Part shown: one piece after another, positions 1 to 6,162 of the stretch
How positions within the stretch are numbered: the stretch's first letter is position 1
Layout: the number at the start of each line of letters is the position of its first letter
DNA from: an uncultured Rhodobacter sp.
GTDB lineage: Bacteria > Pseudomonadota > Alphaproteobacteria > Rhodobacterales > Rhodobacteraceae
Direction: 5' to 3'
Assembly (NCBI GenBank): GCA_937901435.1
Contig: CALGTJ010000747.1
Location: forward strand, 1 to 7,250
Length of the DNA: 7,250 nucleotides
The notes under the pieces: generated by a model
The model's input: the letters and a program-made list of their open reading frames with translations, nothing else
Database searches by the model: none
What the model was told of the DNA's origin: nothing
Position numbers and translations under genes: made by a program

Positions 1-652
1 CGTCCTCATCGTGATCGTGGTCCTCGGGCATCTCGTCGACCTGAGCGTCTTCGCCTGTGGCCTGAGGTGCGTCCTCTTCCGCCGTGCCGGCGTCCTCGGG
101 TGCGGGCTCTTCAACGTCTTGCGAAGCGAGCGGCGTTTCGACAGGCGTTTCGCGCACGAAATTGACCGGGGATGTGCCCTCTTCCGAGCTGTCGTCGAAA
201 TCGACCACGCCCATTCCGGGGATGTCATCACTGTTGACGTCACGGCTTTCGACGGCGTCATCCGATTTGACCGTTTCGGCCTCTGTCTTGGAGCGGCCAC
301 GGCGGCGGCGGTTGTTGCTGCGCGGCTTGGGCTTTTCATCCTCTTCGGCGTCTTGCGCCTGAGCATAGGCCCGCTCTTCTGCCAGCAGCGCCTGACGGTC
401 GGCAACAGGGATCTGGTAGTAATCGGGATGAATTTCGGAAAAGGCCAGAAATCCATGGCGATTGCCGCCGTATTCTATGAACGCGGCTTGCAGCGAGATT
501 TCGACCCGGCTGACTTTGGCAAGATAGATGTTTCCGGCTAGCTGGCGTTTGTTCTCTGACTCAAAGTCGAATTCCTCGACCTTGTTTCCGTCAACAACCA
601 CAACGCGGGTTTCTTCCGCGTGGGTGGCATCGATAAGCATTTTTTTAGGCAT
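1..652 (-). CDS. rne: Ribonuclease E (RNase E/G family), N-terminal part, cut by the left edge
   Basis: This is the endonuclease that starts mRNA decay and processes rRNA and tRNA precursors, and it scaffolds the RNA degradosome. The 217 visible codons begin MPKKMLIDATHAEETRV, the typical alphaproteobacterial RNase E start. An S1 RNA-binding fold follows at about residues 38-75 (GNIYLAKVSRVEISLQAAF, then YGGNRHGFLAFSEIHPDYY). From about residue 97 the S1 domain is interrupted by a long low-complexity insertion. It has a basic patch (NNRRRRGR, 113-120), then mostly Glu/Asp/Pro with a His/Asp run at the edge (DHDHDED). Such an insertion is usual in alphaproteobacterial RNase E and absent from the E. 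coli enzyme. The catalytic DNase I-like and zinc-link regions lie outside the window. The ATG at 650-652 is chosen by homology because the ribosome binding site is weak (GAGA). A run of seven A occurs in codons 3-5. A 594-bp non-coding stretch lies upstream. Confidence 0.95.
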   Translation of the reverse strand, partial: MPKKMLIDATHAEETRVVVVDGNKVEEFDFESENKRQLAGNIYLAKVSRVEISLQAAFIEYGGNRHGFLAFSEIHPDYYQIPVADRQALLAEERAYAQAQDAEEDEKPKPRSNNRRRRGRSKTEAETVKSDDAVESRDVNSDDIPGMGVVDFDDSSEEGTSPVNFVRETPVETPLASQDVEEPAPEDAGTAEEDAPQATGEDAQVDEMPEDHDHDED

Positions 653-1020
653 TGACTGTCTCTGCACGCCAAAATCTCTCGGTCACCCGGGGGTGCCAAG
701 ACAAGTGGGTGGTTTCTGGTTTGGGCGAATTGAAAGGTGCGGGCAGAGTAATGGGCGGACACACTGGTCCGTTCGCTCATCCTGATCTGCCTGACGCGCC
801 TCATCGCGGTTCTTCTCCGGCATCCTGTTTAAAGAACGCCCGTTCATGGCCCGGCCTTTACGGCATTACGGGCAATTTCCTGACCCTTTGGACATGTCCG
901 AGGTATCTGGTCTGCGGTCCTGTCGGTCCGGGCCGCGCGCTTTGGCGCACATCGGCGGGGGCTGACAAAAAATCTAGTGTCGCGGGGTGGGCGCTATGCG
1001 CCACAACTCCGCTTAGAACA

Positions 1021-1050
1021 AGCATAAGGGCGAAGTCGTTCAGATTACAA
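1021..1050 (-). promoter_or_regulatory. Candidate sigma-70-type promoter for rne
   Basis: On the minus strand TTGTAA (1045-1050) and TATGCT (1021-1026) are separated by 18 bp. Each matches four of six consensus positions. Transcription would start near 1014 and give a leader of about 360 nt before the rne ATG. It sits in the AT-richer part of the gap and points at rne. Matches of this quality also arise by chance, so it is tentative. Confidence 0.25.
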
Positions 1051-1151
1051 TGGGGAATTTGTGCAAAGCGATTGCGATTACGATCAAACTTGCGCGGATG
1101 AGCAGGTTTTTAAGGGCTTTGCGTGACTGGTGTTTTTCACGGCACAGCTCA

Positions 1152-1165
1152 ATTCAAGGTTGAAT
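1152..1165. promoter_or_regulatory. Perfect short dyad, possible operator
   Basis: ATTCAA-GG-TTGAAT is a perfect 6+2+6 inverted repeat in non-coding DNA, 82 bp beyond the dctD stop and about 100 bp upstream of the candidate rne promoter. The 2-base centre is too small for an RNA hairpin loop, so if functional it is more likely a protein-binding DNA site. I do not recognise it as the site of a named regulator. Confidence 0.2.
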
Positions 1166-1209
1166 CCTGTGGTATCATTGCGTTTCTCCCCGCCGCCGCA
1201 AAGCCGCCC

Positions 1210-1225
1210 CCTGTTCAGAGACAGG
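1210..1225 (-). terminator. Weak hairpin downstream of dctD
   Basis: CCTGT and ACAGG form a 5-bp stem around a 6-base loop, starting 21 bp past the dctD stop on the minus strand. The next transcribed bases are GGGGCGGCTTTG, so there is no real U-tract. It may slow the polymerase or stabilise the 3' end, but it is not a convincing intrinsic terminator. Confidence 0.2.
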
Positions 1226-1246
1226 CTATGCGGGATGTCGCAGCGC

Positions 1247-2575
1247 TCAGAGATAATCCGAGCGCTGCAATCCGTATTTCGCCATCTTCTCGTTCAGGGT
1301 CCGGCGCGGCAGGCACAACTCGTCCATCACATTGACGATGCTGCCCTTGTGACGGCGCATGGTGTTATCGATCAGCATGCGTTCGAATGCCTCGACATAT
1401 TCCTTGAGCGGCTTGCCGTCGGTGGTCATCACGGGCTCTGCGTCGTCATTCTCTGCCATCAGCAGCGAGGCGATGGTGCCAGAGCCGCGACGGTTTTGCA
1501 GGACAGCGCGTTCGGCGACGTTGATCAACTGGCGGATGTTGCCGGGCCATGGGGCCTGCAGCAATTGCGCGGCCTCTTTCGCAGAGACTTGCGGGGCGGC
1601 GCATCCGTATTCTTCGGAAAACTGCTCTCCGAATTGGGTGAAGAGCATCAGGATGTCCTCTCCGCGCTGGCGCAGGGGCGGCAGGGTGATCTTCATCGCT
1701 GCCAAGCGGAAATAGAGATCCGGGCGCAGCACGTCTTCGCAGGTTTTGCCCTGCTCTTGCAGGTTCGAGATCGCGACGATGCGGGTCTCGGCGGGCATGC
1801 CTTGCTGGTTCATCCATGTCAGCAGGCGTGCTTGCAACGCTTGTGGCAGTGCCTCGATATCTTCCAGCACCAATGTGCCACCCCGCGCCTCTTCCAAGGC
1901 GGGAATGGAACCGTCTTCGGCCGGGCCGAACAGGCGCTTGGCCAGCGCGTCTTCTTCGTGGGCGGCGCAGGACATCAGCACGAATTTGCGCCCCGGCTTG
2001 GCCCCGACCGCATGCAGGGCGTGCGCCACCAGGGTCTTGCCGGTGCCGGTTTCGCCGTCGATCAGCACATGACCATCCGCCTGCCCCAGATCAAGGATAT
2101 CCTCGCGCAGACGTTCCATCACGCCGGAGGCACCGATGAGTTTCTTCATCAGTGTGGAGCCATCGCTGAGCTCACGGCGCAATGCGCGGTTGTCCAGCGT
2201 CAGGCGGCGGTTCTGGGTGGCCTTCTTGGCCAGTTCGGTCATGCGGTCCGGGTTAAAGGGCTTTTCGAGGAAATCAAACGCCCCGACCCGCATCGCTTCG
2301 ACCGCCATGGGCACATCGCCGTGGCCGGTGATCATGATCACAGGCAGGCCGGAATCCAAGCTCATCAGCTTTTTGAGAAAGGCCATGCCGTCCATGCCGG
2401 GCATCTTGATGTCACTGACCACCACACCGGGATAATCCTGCCCCAGCGCCTTCAGCGCCTCTTCGGCACTTGGGTAGGTTTCCGTGTCAAAGCCCGACAA
2501 CGCCAGCCATTGGCTGATCGATTGACGCATGTCCTGCTCGTCATCCACAATCGCGATCTTCATTGCCTGCGCCAT
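1247..2575 (-). CDS. dctD: DctD-like NtrC-family response regulator lacking the GAFTGA motif
   Basis: This is the cytoplasmic response regulator partner of the adjacent kinase. The start at 2575 (442 aa) is preferred because GAGGA lies 8 bp before it. An ATG at 2590 would add five residues and overlap dctB by 4 bp (ATGA). Numbered from 2575: a receiver domain at about 5-120 has IVDDE (acidic pair D11/D12), phosphoacceptor D55 in SDIKMPG, T83 in ITGHG and K105 in EKPF. An AAA+ domain at about 145-360 has Walker A GETGTGKT (174-181), arginine finger region LRPDLYFRL and sensor II WPGNIRQL. A Fis-type helix-turn-helix is at about 410-437 (VMDELCLPRRTLNEKMAKYGL, DctD-like). Anomalies: between LFG (215-217) and GGTL (232-235) only 14 residues remain, with no GAFTGA. 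Walker B reads VLEDI instead of the usual FLDEI. The loop before sensor I is also short. Family members use GAFTGA to contact sigma-54, so sigma-54-independent action is inferred. The target genes are not visible. Confidence 0.88.
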   Translation of the reverse strand: MAQAMKIAIVDDEQDMRQSISQWLALSGFDTETYPSAEEALKALGQDYPGVVVSDIKMPGMDGMAFLKKLMSLDSGLPVIMITGHGDVPMAVEAMRVGAFDFLEKPFNPDRMTELAKKATQNRRLTLDNRALRRELSDGSTLMKKLIGASGVMERLREDILDLGQADGHVLIDGETGTGKTLVAHALHAVGAKPGRKFVLMSCAAHEEDALAKRLFGPAEDGSIPALEEARGGTLVLEDIEALPQALQARLLTWMNQQGMPAETRIVAISNLQEQGKTCEDVLRPDLYFRLAAMKITLPPLRQRGEDILMLFTQFGEQFSEEYGCAAPQVSAKEAAQLLQAPWPGNIRQLINVAERAVLQNRRGSGTIASLLMAENDDAEPVMTTDGKPLKEYVEAFERMLIDNTMRRHKGSIVNVMDELCLPRRTLNEKMAKYGLQRSDYL

Positions 2576-2586
2576 ACTCAGCTTCC

Positions 2587-4347
2587 TCATTCTGCGGCTT
2601 TTAACTGTTCGCTGACCAGCGGTAACTGGACCTCGAACACTGCCCCTCCATCCCGGCCGTTACGGGCATAGAGCCTTCCTCCCAAGTCGTTGACGATGCC
2701 GGAGGAAATGGCAAGACCCAGCCCAACCCCATCGCCGGGGGCCTTCGTGGTGTAAAAAGGCTCAAACAGACTATCCAGATCCTCAATGCCGGGGCCGTTG
2801 TCATGCACCGTCAGGGTCGCAAACTGGCCTGCCGTCAGGATCACGCTGATCACGGGATCCTCTATAGACTTGGTGGCGTCCAGCGCATTGCGCAAGAGGT
2901 TAATCAAAACCTGATCCAGACGCACCCGGTCGGCCATCACCATAACGGGCGTCGTAGGTAACGAGCGGGTGATGTTGACTTTGCGGCTTTTCAGTTGCGG
3001 TTCCATCATCGACAGGGCCGAGGACACGCAATCCCTTGCATCTATGCGCTCTATCGCATCGCCGCCCTTGCGCGCGTAGGATTTGAGCTGCTTGGTGATG
3101 GCCCCCATCCGTCCGATCAGATCGTCGATCCGCTGGAAGGACGACAGCGCCTCTTCGGGGCGGCGGCGTTGCAGCAATAACTTGGCCCCGGCGAGGTAGG
3201 TTTTCATCGCCGCAAGGGGCTGGTTCAACTCGTGGCTGACACTGGCCGACATCTCGCCTAGGGCGGCCAGTTTGGACGATTGCGCAAGGGTCTGTTCGGC
3301 CACTTCTAGGTTCTTTTCGGCCCGTTCCCGTTCGGCGATTTCCCGCTGTAAGGTGATGTTAAGATGGCGAAGTTCAGCCGACTCTTTCTGAAAGAACATC
3401 GACCGCGCCAGCGCGCGGCGCGACGACAGGTAAAAGCCACCCGCAAGCAGGATCGCAAACAGCATGATTTCCAGCGCCAGAACCCCGTTCACACGTTCCC
3501 GCACAGAGGCATAGGTGGTGAAACTGGTCATGCGCCAGCCGCGAAACGCGATCCGGCTTTCCAGCCGCATCAAGGCCCCGCCGCGATAGAAGGCCTCTGA
3601 CGGCAGGGCTGTCCAGTCGGCGGTGATGCGGATCGCGCGCTCGATGGCCGAGGGGGCTGATTGTGCCTCTAGGGCCTCGGCCTCGGTCAGCCCACGCCAG
3701 CGCGGTTCGGTCGCCAGAATGATCGTGCCTTCGCTGTCGGTGACCAGCACGGCGGCGGAAATCGAGGACCACGTCTGTTCAAATTTGCGCAGATTGACCT
3801 CGACCACGATGACACCGATCGACTGTCCGTCGTAATCGATGCGGCGCGAGTAATTAAATTCAATCCGCGAGGTTTCATAGCGAAATGTGGTAAAAACGGT
3901 TTCATTCGACCGCAAGGCAGAGATGAAATACTGCTCGTTGCGGTGGGCGGAGCCGATCAGATTGCGGTCGGTCGAGGCCACCACGCGCCCGCTGACGTCC
4001 AGCAACAGGATCGAGGCGGCCCCGATCTCGTCCTTGAGCGTGATCAACTGCTGCGAGCTTTGGCTGAAGTCCGCAGAGTTCAGCGCCCCGATCAGCGCCG
4101 GGTCGCGGGCCAGCAACAGGGGCACAACGGAATTGCGCTGCAACTCGCTGAGCAGGTTGCCCGAATACAGCGCCTGACGCAGTTCGGCCCGGTTCTTGGT
4201 GGATTCCGTGAACCGCGCGGTCAGCATCTGATTTGTGAACCACAGCGTCGCGACAGCCACCGAGAGGAACAAAAACAACGCCACGCGCCCGCCCCATGAC
4301 ATCGACTGTCGGGCGTGCTCAGACTCAGGGGCGTTGTTGTCTGTCAT
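2587..4347 (-). CDS. dctB: DctB-like sensor histidine kinase (C4-dicarboxylate type)
   Basis: This is an inner-membrane kinase that senses a periplasmic ligand and phosphorylates the neighbouring regulator; 586 aa is a normal DctB length. Residues 20-42 form transmembrane segment 1. Residues 43-287 are a periplasmic region fitting a tandem PAS-like (PDC) sensor, with RVVASTDRNLIG at 121-132 and IGVIVVEVNL at 177-186. Residues 288-308 are segment 2. A charged coiled coil follows at about 320-356. The dimerisation and phosphoacceptor helix carries H372 in SHELNQPLAA. The ATPase domain has the N box (NLLRNALDA, 483-491), G1 (DNGPGIE, 516-522), F box (LFEPFYTT, 527-534) and G2 (GVGLGLAIS, 540-548). 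All kinase boxes look intact. The stop codon overlaps an in-frame ATG of dctD, so the two are translationally linked. No clear ribosome binding site precedes the start. The ligand is uncertain because no dctPQM or dctA is nearby and the sensor motif NEQYF departs from the usual FRPYF-like pattern. Confidence 0.88.
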   Translation of the reverse strand: MTDNNAPESEHARQSMSWGGRVALFLFLSVAVATLWFTNQMLTARFTESTKNRAELRQALYSGNLLSELQRNSVVPLLLARDPALIGALNSADFSQSSQQLITLKDEIGAASILLLDVSGRVVASTDRNLIGSAHRNEQYFISALRSNETVFTTFRYETSRIEFNYSRRIDYDGQSIGVIVVEVNLRKFEQTWSSISAAVLVTDSEGTIILATEPRWRGLTEAEALEAQSAPSAIERAIRITADWTALPSEAFYRGGALMRLESRIAFRGWRMTSFTTYASVRERVNGVLALEIMLFAILLAGGFYLSSRRALARSMFFQKESAELRHLNITLQREIAERERAEKNLEVAEQTLAQSSKLAALGEMSASVSHELNQPLAAMKTYLAGAKLLLQRRRPEEALSSFQRIDDLIGRMGAITKQLKSYARKGGDAIERIDARDCVSSALSMMEPQLKSRKVNITRSLPTTPVMVMADRVRLDQVLINLLRNALDATKSIEDPVISVILTAGQFATLTVHDNGPGIEDLDSLFEPFYTTKAPGDGVGLGLAISSGIVNDLGGRLYARNGRDGGAVFEVQLPLVSEQLKAAE

Positions 4348-4358
4348 GCAGGCAGATT

Positions 4359-4379
4359 AGCCGCCCAAGGCGCGCGGCT
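4359..4379 (-). other. Hairpin in the purQ-dctB gap
   Basis: AGCCGC (4359-4364) and GCGGCT (4374-4379) form a perfect 6-bp stem with a 9-base loop in the 55-bp gap between the purQ stop and the dctB start. The transcript continues with AAUCUGCC, so there is no U-tract for intrinsic termination. It may mark an mRNA processing or stability point between the purine and dct parts. I see no convincing promoter for dctB in the gap. Confidence 0.25.
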
Positions 4380-4402
4380 CAAGCGGTGCTGTAAGTCGAG
4401 CC

Positions 4403-5083
4403 TCAGGCAGGAGCAGCACTTTGCATGACTGACGCGACCAAACCGGTGAACAGCGCGGTGCCGGACAGGTTGCCATGGGCCGGATCAGAGGCGCGCTCGG
4501 GGTGCGGCATCATCCCCAGAACCCGGCGGTTTTCGCTGAGGATCCCCGCGATGTCGGCGCGCGATCCGTTGGGGTTGTCGCCATAGGTAAAGGCCACGCG
4601 GTCCTGCCCCAGCAGTTGCGCAATCACCGCGTCATCGGCGTAATAATTGCCGTCGTGATGCGCGATCGGCAGGTCCAGCGTGTCACCCTTGGCATAGGCT
4701 GCGGTAAAGGCGCTGTCTTGGGTGGCCACCACCAGAGGCACAGGTTTGCAGATGTATTTCAGCCCCGCATTGCGCAGCAGCGCGCCGGGAAGCAGGCCGG
4801 TTTCGGTCAGCACCTGAAAGCCGTTGCACACGCCAAGCGCATAGCCGCCCCGTTCCACATGGGTCTTGAGCGCGCCACAGATCGGGGATTGCGCCGCAAT
4901 CGCCCCGCAGCGCAGATAATCGCCAAAGCTGAACCCCCCCGGCACACCCACCACATCAATGCCCTCGGGCAGCGCGGTGTCCTTGTGCCAGACCATATGC
5001 ACCTCTGCCCCGGCGGCGCGAAAGGCCACGGCGAGGTCTCGGTCACAGTTCGAGCCGGGAAATACGAGGACGGCAGCTTTCAT
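4403..5083 (-). CDS. purQ: Phosphoribosylformylglycinamidine synthase, glutaminase subunit PurQ
   Basis: PurQ hydrolyses glutamine and passes ammonia to PurL, which converts FGAR to FGAM in step four of purine synthesis; the complex is cytoplasmic. The 226 residues match the usual length of free-standing PurQ. The class I glutamine amidotransferase features are clear: start MKAAVLVFPGSNCDRD, the PGGFSFGDYLRCGAIAA segment (48-64), nucleophile C86 in GVCNGFQVL, and the H194/E196 pair of the triad in MMPHPERA. The PNGS segment (171-174) is also typical. A ribosome binding site GAAGGAA lies 8 bp before the ATG, which supports this start. It lies 30 bp downstream of the alcohol dehydrogenase, which separates it from purS. 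Transcription may run on into dctB, 55 bp away. Confidence 0.97.
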   Translation of the reverse strand: MKAAVLVFPGSNCDRDLAVAFRAAGAEVHMVWHKDTALPEGIDVVGVPGGFSFGDYLRCGAIAAQSPICGALKTHVERGGYALGVCNGFQVLTETGLLPGALLRNAGLKYICKPVPLVVATQDSAFTAAYAKGDTLDLPIAHHDGNYYADDAVIAQLLGQDRVAFTYGDNPNGSRADIAGILSENRRVLGMMPHPERASDPAHGNLSGTALFTGLVASVMQSAAPA

Positions 5084-5097
5084 GGGGCGGGTTCCTT

Positions 5098-5131
5098 CAG
5101 GTCGTGAAATCGGTCAGGTCGTGAAATCGGT
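5098..5131. repeat. Perfect 17-bp tandem duplication at the adh-purQ junction
   Basis: CAGGTCGTGAAATCGGT occurs twice in direct succession (5098-5114 and 5115-5131) without mismatch. On the coding strand the upstream copy encodes the last residues TDFTT and the start of the stop codon; the second copy lies in the 30-bp gap before purQ. Without the duplication the gap would be 13 bp, with the purQ ribosome binding site AAGGAA directly at the stop codon. This looks like a recent replication-slippage event that moved the two genes apart without changing either protein. Confidence 0.9.
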
Positions 5132-6157
5132 GATCACCGCCACGCCGGGCGGAGTCGGTCCGTCAAAGGCGGCAAGTTCGTGCGAGGCTTCGCTTAGGGA
5201 GATCCAGCGCGAAAGGATCGGCCACAGATCCACCTGCCCGGTTTCGATCAGGTTCAACAGGCTGGGATAGCGATGGGCGGGCATGCCACGGGTGCCATAG
5301 ATCGCCAGTTGACCGGAATACACAACATCCATGGGCAGGGTCATTTCGGTGTGGGCACCTGCTGGCATGCCGATCTGCACCATGCGCCCCAGTTTGCGCA
5401 AGGACAACAGCGCGTTGCGGGTCGTGGTCTCTATCCCCAACGCCTCTATCGCCAGATGCGCGCCGCCCTCCGTGACCGCATGGATCTGCGCGATCACATC
5501 CGGCTCATGCGCATTAATTGCAAAGTCAGCCCCATGGGCGCGGGCATAGGCCAGCTTGTCCTCTGTCACATCGACAACGATCACACGCGCGCCAAGGGCA
5601 CGGGCCAACATCAGCGCCGACAGGCCAACGCCCCCTGCCCCCCAGATCACCAGCCACTCGCCCGCCTGTAACGCCGCACGTCCGGTCAGCGCATGCCAAG
5701 CGGTCGTGACGCGACAGCCAAGCGCGGCGGCAAGGGCGGGATCTATCATGTCGGGCAGAGCGGTCAGGTTAACGTCCGCATGGGCCACGGCGACCTCTTC
5801 GGCAAAGGCACCCGGAGCGGTAAACCCCGGCAGGATCTGCGTGGGACAAGTGGTCTGATGGCCAGATTGACAGGCCAGACATTGCCCGCAGGCCAGAATA
5901 AACGGCGCAATAACCCGCGCGCCGACTTTCCAGCGGGTCACATTTGGGCCGACCGCAATCACCTCTCCGCAATACTCATGGCCGGGGATATGGGGCAGCG
6001 CGATGTCGCTGTCTGCCCCCGTCCACGCGTGCCAGTCACTGCGGCAGACCCCGCAGGCCAAGACCCGCAACACCACGCCATCGGCGGGACAGTCGGGGCT
6101 GGCAACCGTCGTGATCTCGAGCGGCGCGCGGAATTGGGTGAGGACGGCGGCTTTCAT
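5114..6157 (-). CDS. Zinc-dependent medium-chain alcohol dehydrogenase
   Basis: This is a cytoplasmic NAD(P)-dependent dehydrogenase of the medium-chain (MDR) zinc family; the substrate cannot be told from sequence. The start at 6157 gives 347 aa beginning MKAAVL, normal for the family. A longer frame back to 6220 would overlap purS and adds a tail unlike the family. Catalytic zinc ligands are C38 (CGVCRSD), H60/E61 (PGHEYCGEV) and C148 (LGCRVTTAW). The structural zinc cysteines are C90, C93, C96 and C104. The Rossmann loop is GAGGVG (173-178), and D196 at the end of the next strand (VIVVDV) suggests NAD rather than NADP. The gene starts 5 bp after the purS stop and ends 30 bp before purQ, so it is almost certainly co-transcribed with both although it has no known role in purine synthesis. 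It has no strong ribosome binding site and probably depends on coupling to purS. Confidence 0.93.
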   Translation of the reverse strand: MKAAVLTQFRAPLEITTVASPDCPADGVVLRVLACGVCRSDWHAWTGADSDIALPHIPGHEYCGEVIAVGPNVTRWKVGARVIAPFILACGQCLACQSGHQTTCPTQILPGFTAPGAFAEEVAVAHADVNLTALPDMIDPALAAALGCRVTTAWHALTGRAALQAGEWLVIWGAGGVGLSALMLARALGARVIVVDVTEDKLAYARAHGADFAINAHEPDVIAQIHAVTEGGAHLAIEALGIETTTRNALLSLRKLGRMVQIGMPAGAHTEMTLPMDVVYSGQLAIYGTRGMPAHRYPSLLNLIETGQVDLWPILSRWISLSEASHELAAFDGPTPPGVAVITDFTT

Positions 6158-6162
6158 CAGGA

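Larger units (their letters stand above)
653..1246 (-). other. Long gene-free region between dctD and rne; probable rne leader
   Basis: About 594 bp hold no ORF resembling a known protein on either strand. Small ORFs here are short, overlap real genes or have unremarkable composition. The part near dctD (about 1020-1170) is richer in A/T and contains a candidate promoter and a short dyad. The part near rne is GC-rich and can form short hairpins, for example a perfect 5-bp stem GGCGC/GCGCC with a 3-base loop at 990-1002. RNase E in enterobacteria regulates its own mRNA through a long structured 5' leader. The length here is compatible with a similar arrangement, but that is inference: no conserved element is recognisable by eye. 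Confidence 0.5.

Noticed and set aside
636..652. Seven-A run in codons 3-5 of rne as a slippage or frameshift site
   Set aside because: The frame is intact on both sides, the tract encodes the usual KKM, and there is no downstream structure or alternative frame to support programmed frameshifting.
538..804. An 88-codon minus-strand frame overlapping the start of rne
   Set aside because: It overlaps more than 110 bp of rne in another frame, has Arg/Ser/Thr-rich composition and no recognisable domain. A leader peptide role cannot be supported.
652..1101. A 149-codon plus-strand frame across the dctD-rne gap
   Set aside because: The translation resembles nothing I know, is rich in Arg, Gly, Pro and Trp as in random GC-rich frames, and runs antisense to the probable rne leader.
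1130..2671. A 513-codon open frame on the plus strand antisense to dctD
   Set aside because: It is an antisense shadow of dctD, common in GC-rich DNA. Its translation is rich in His, Gln and Arg with no recognisable domain, while the minus-strand frame has a complete set of conserved motifs.
5067..6157. Near-identical first codons (MKAAVL) of purQ and the dehydrogenase as a sign of duplication or recombination
   Set aside because: Similarity stops after six codons, and MKAAVL is a common start in both unrelated families, so coincidence is enough.
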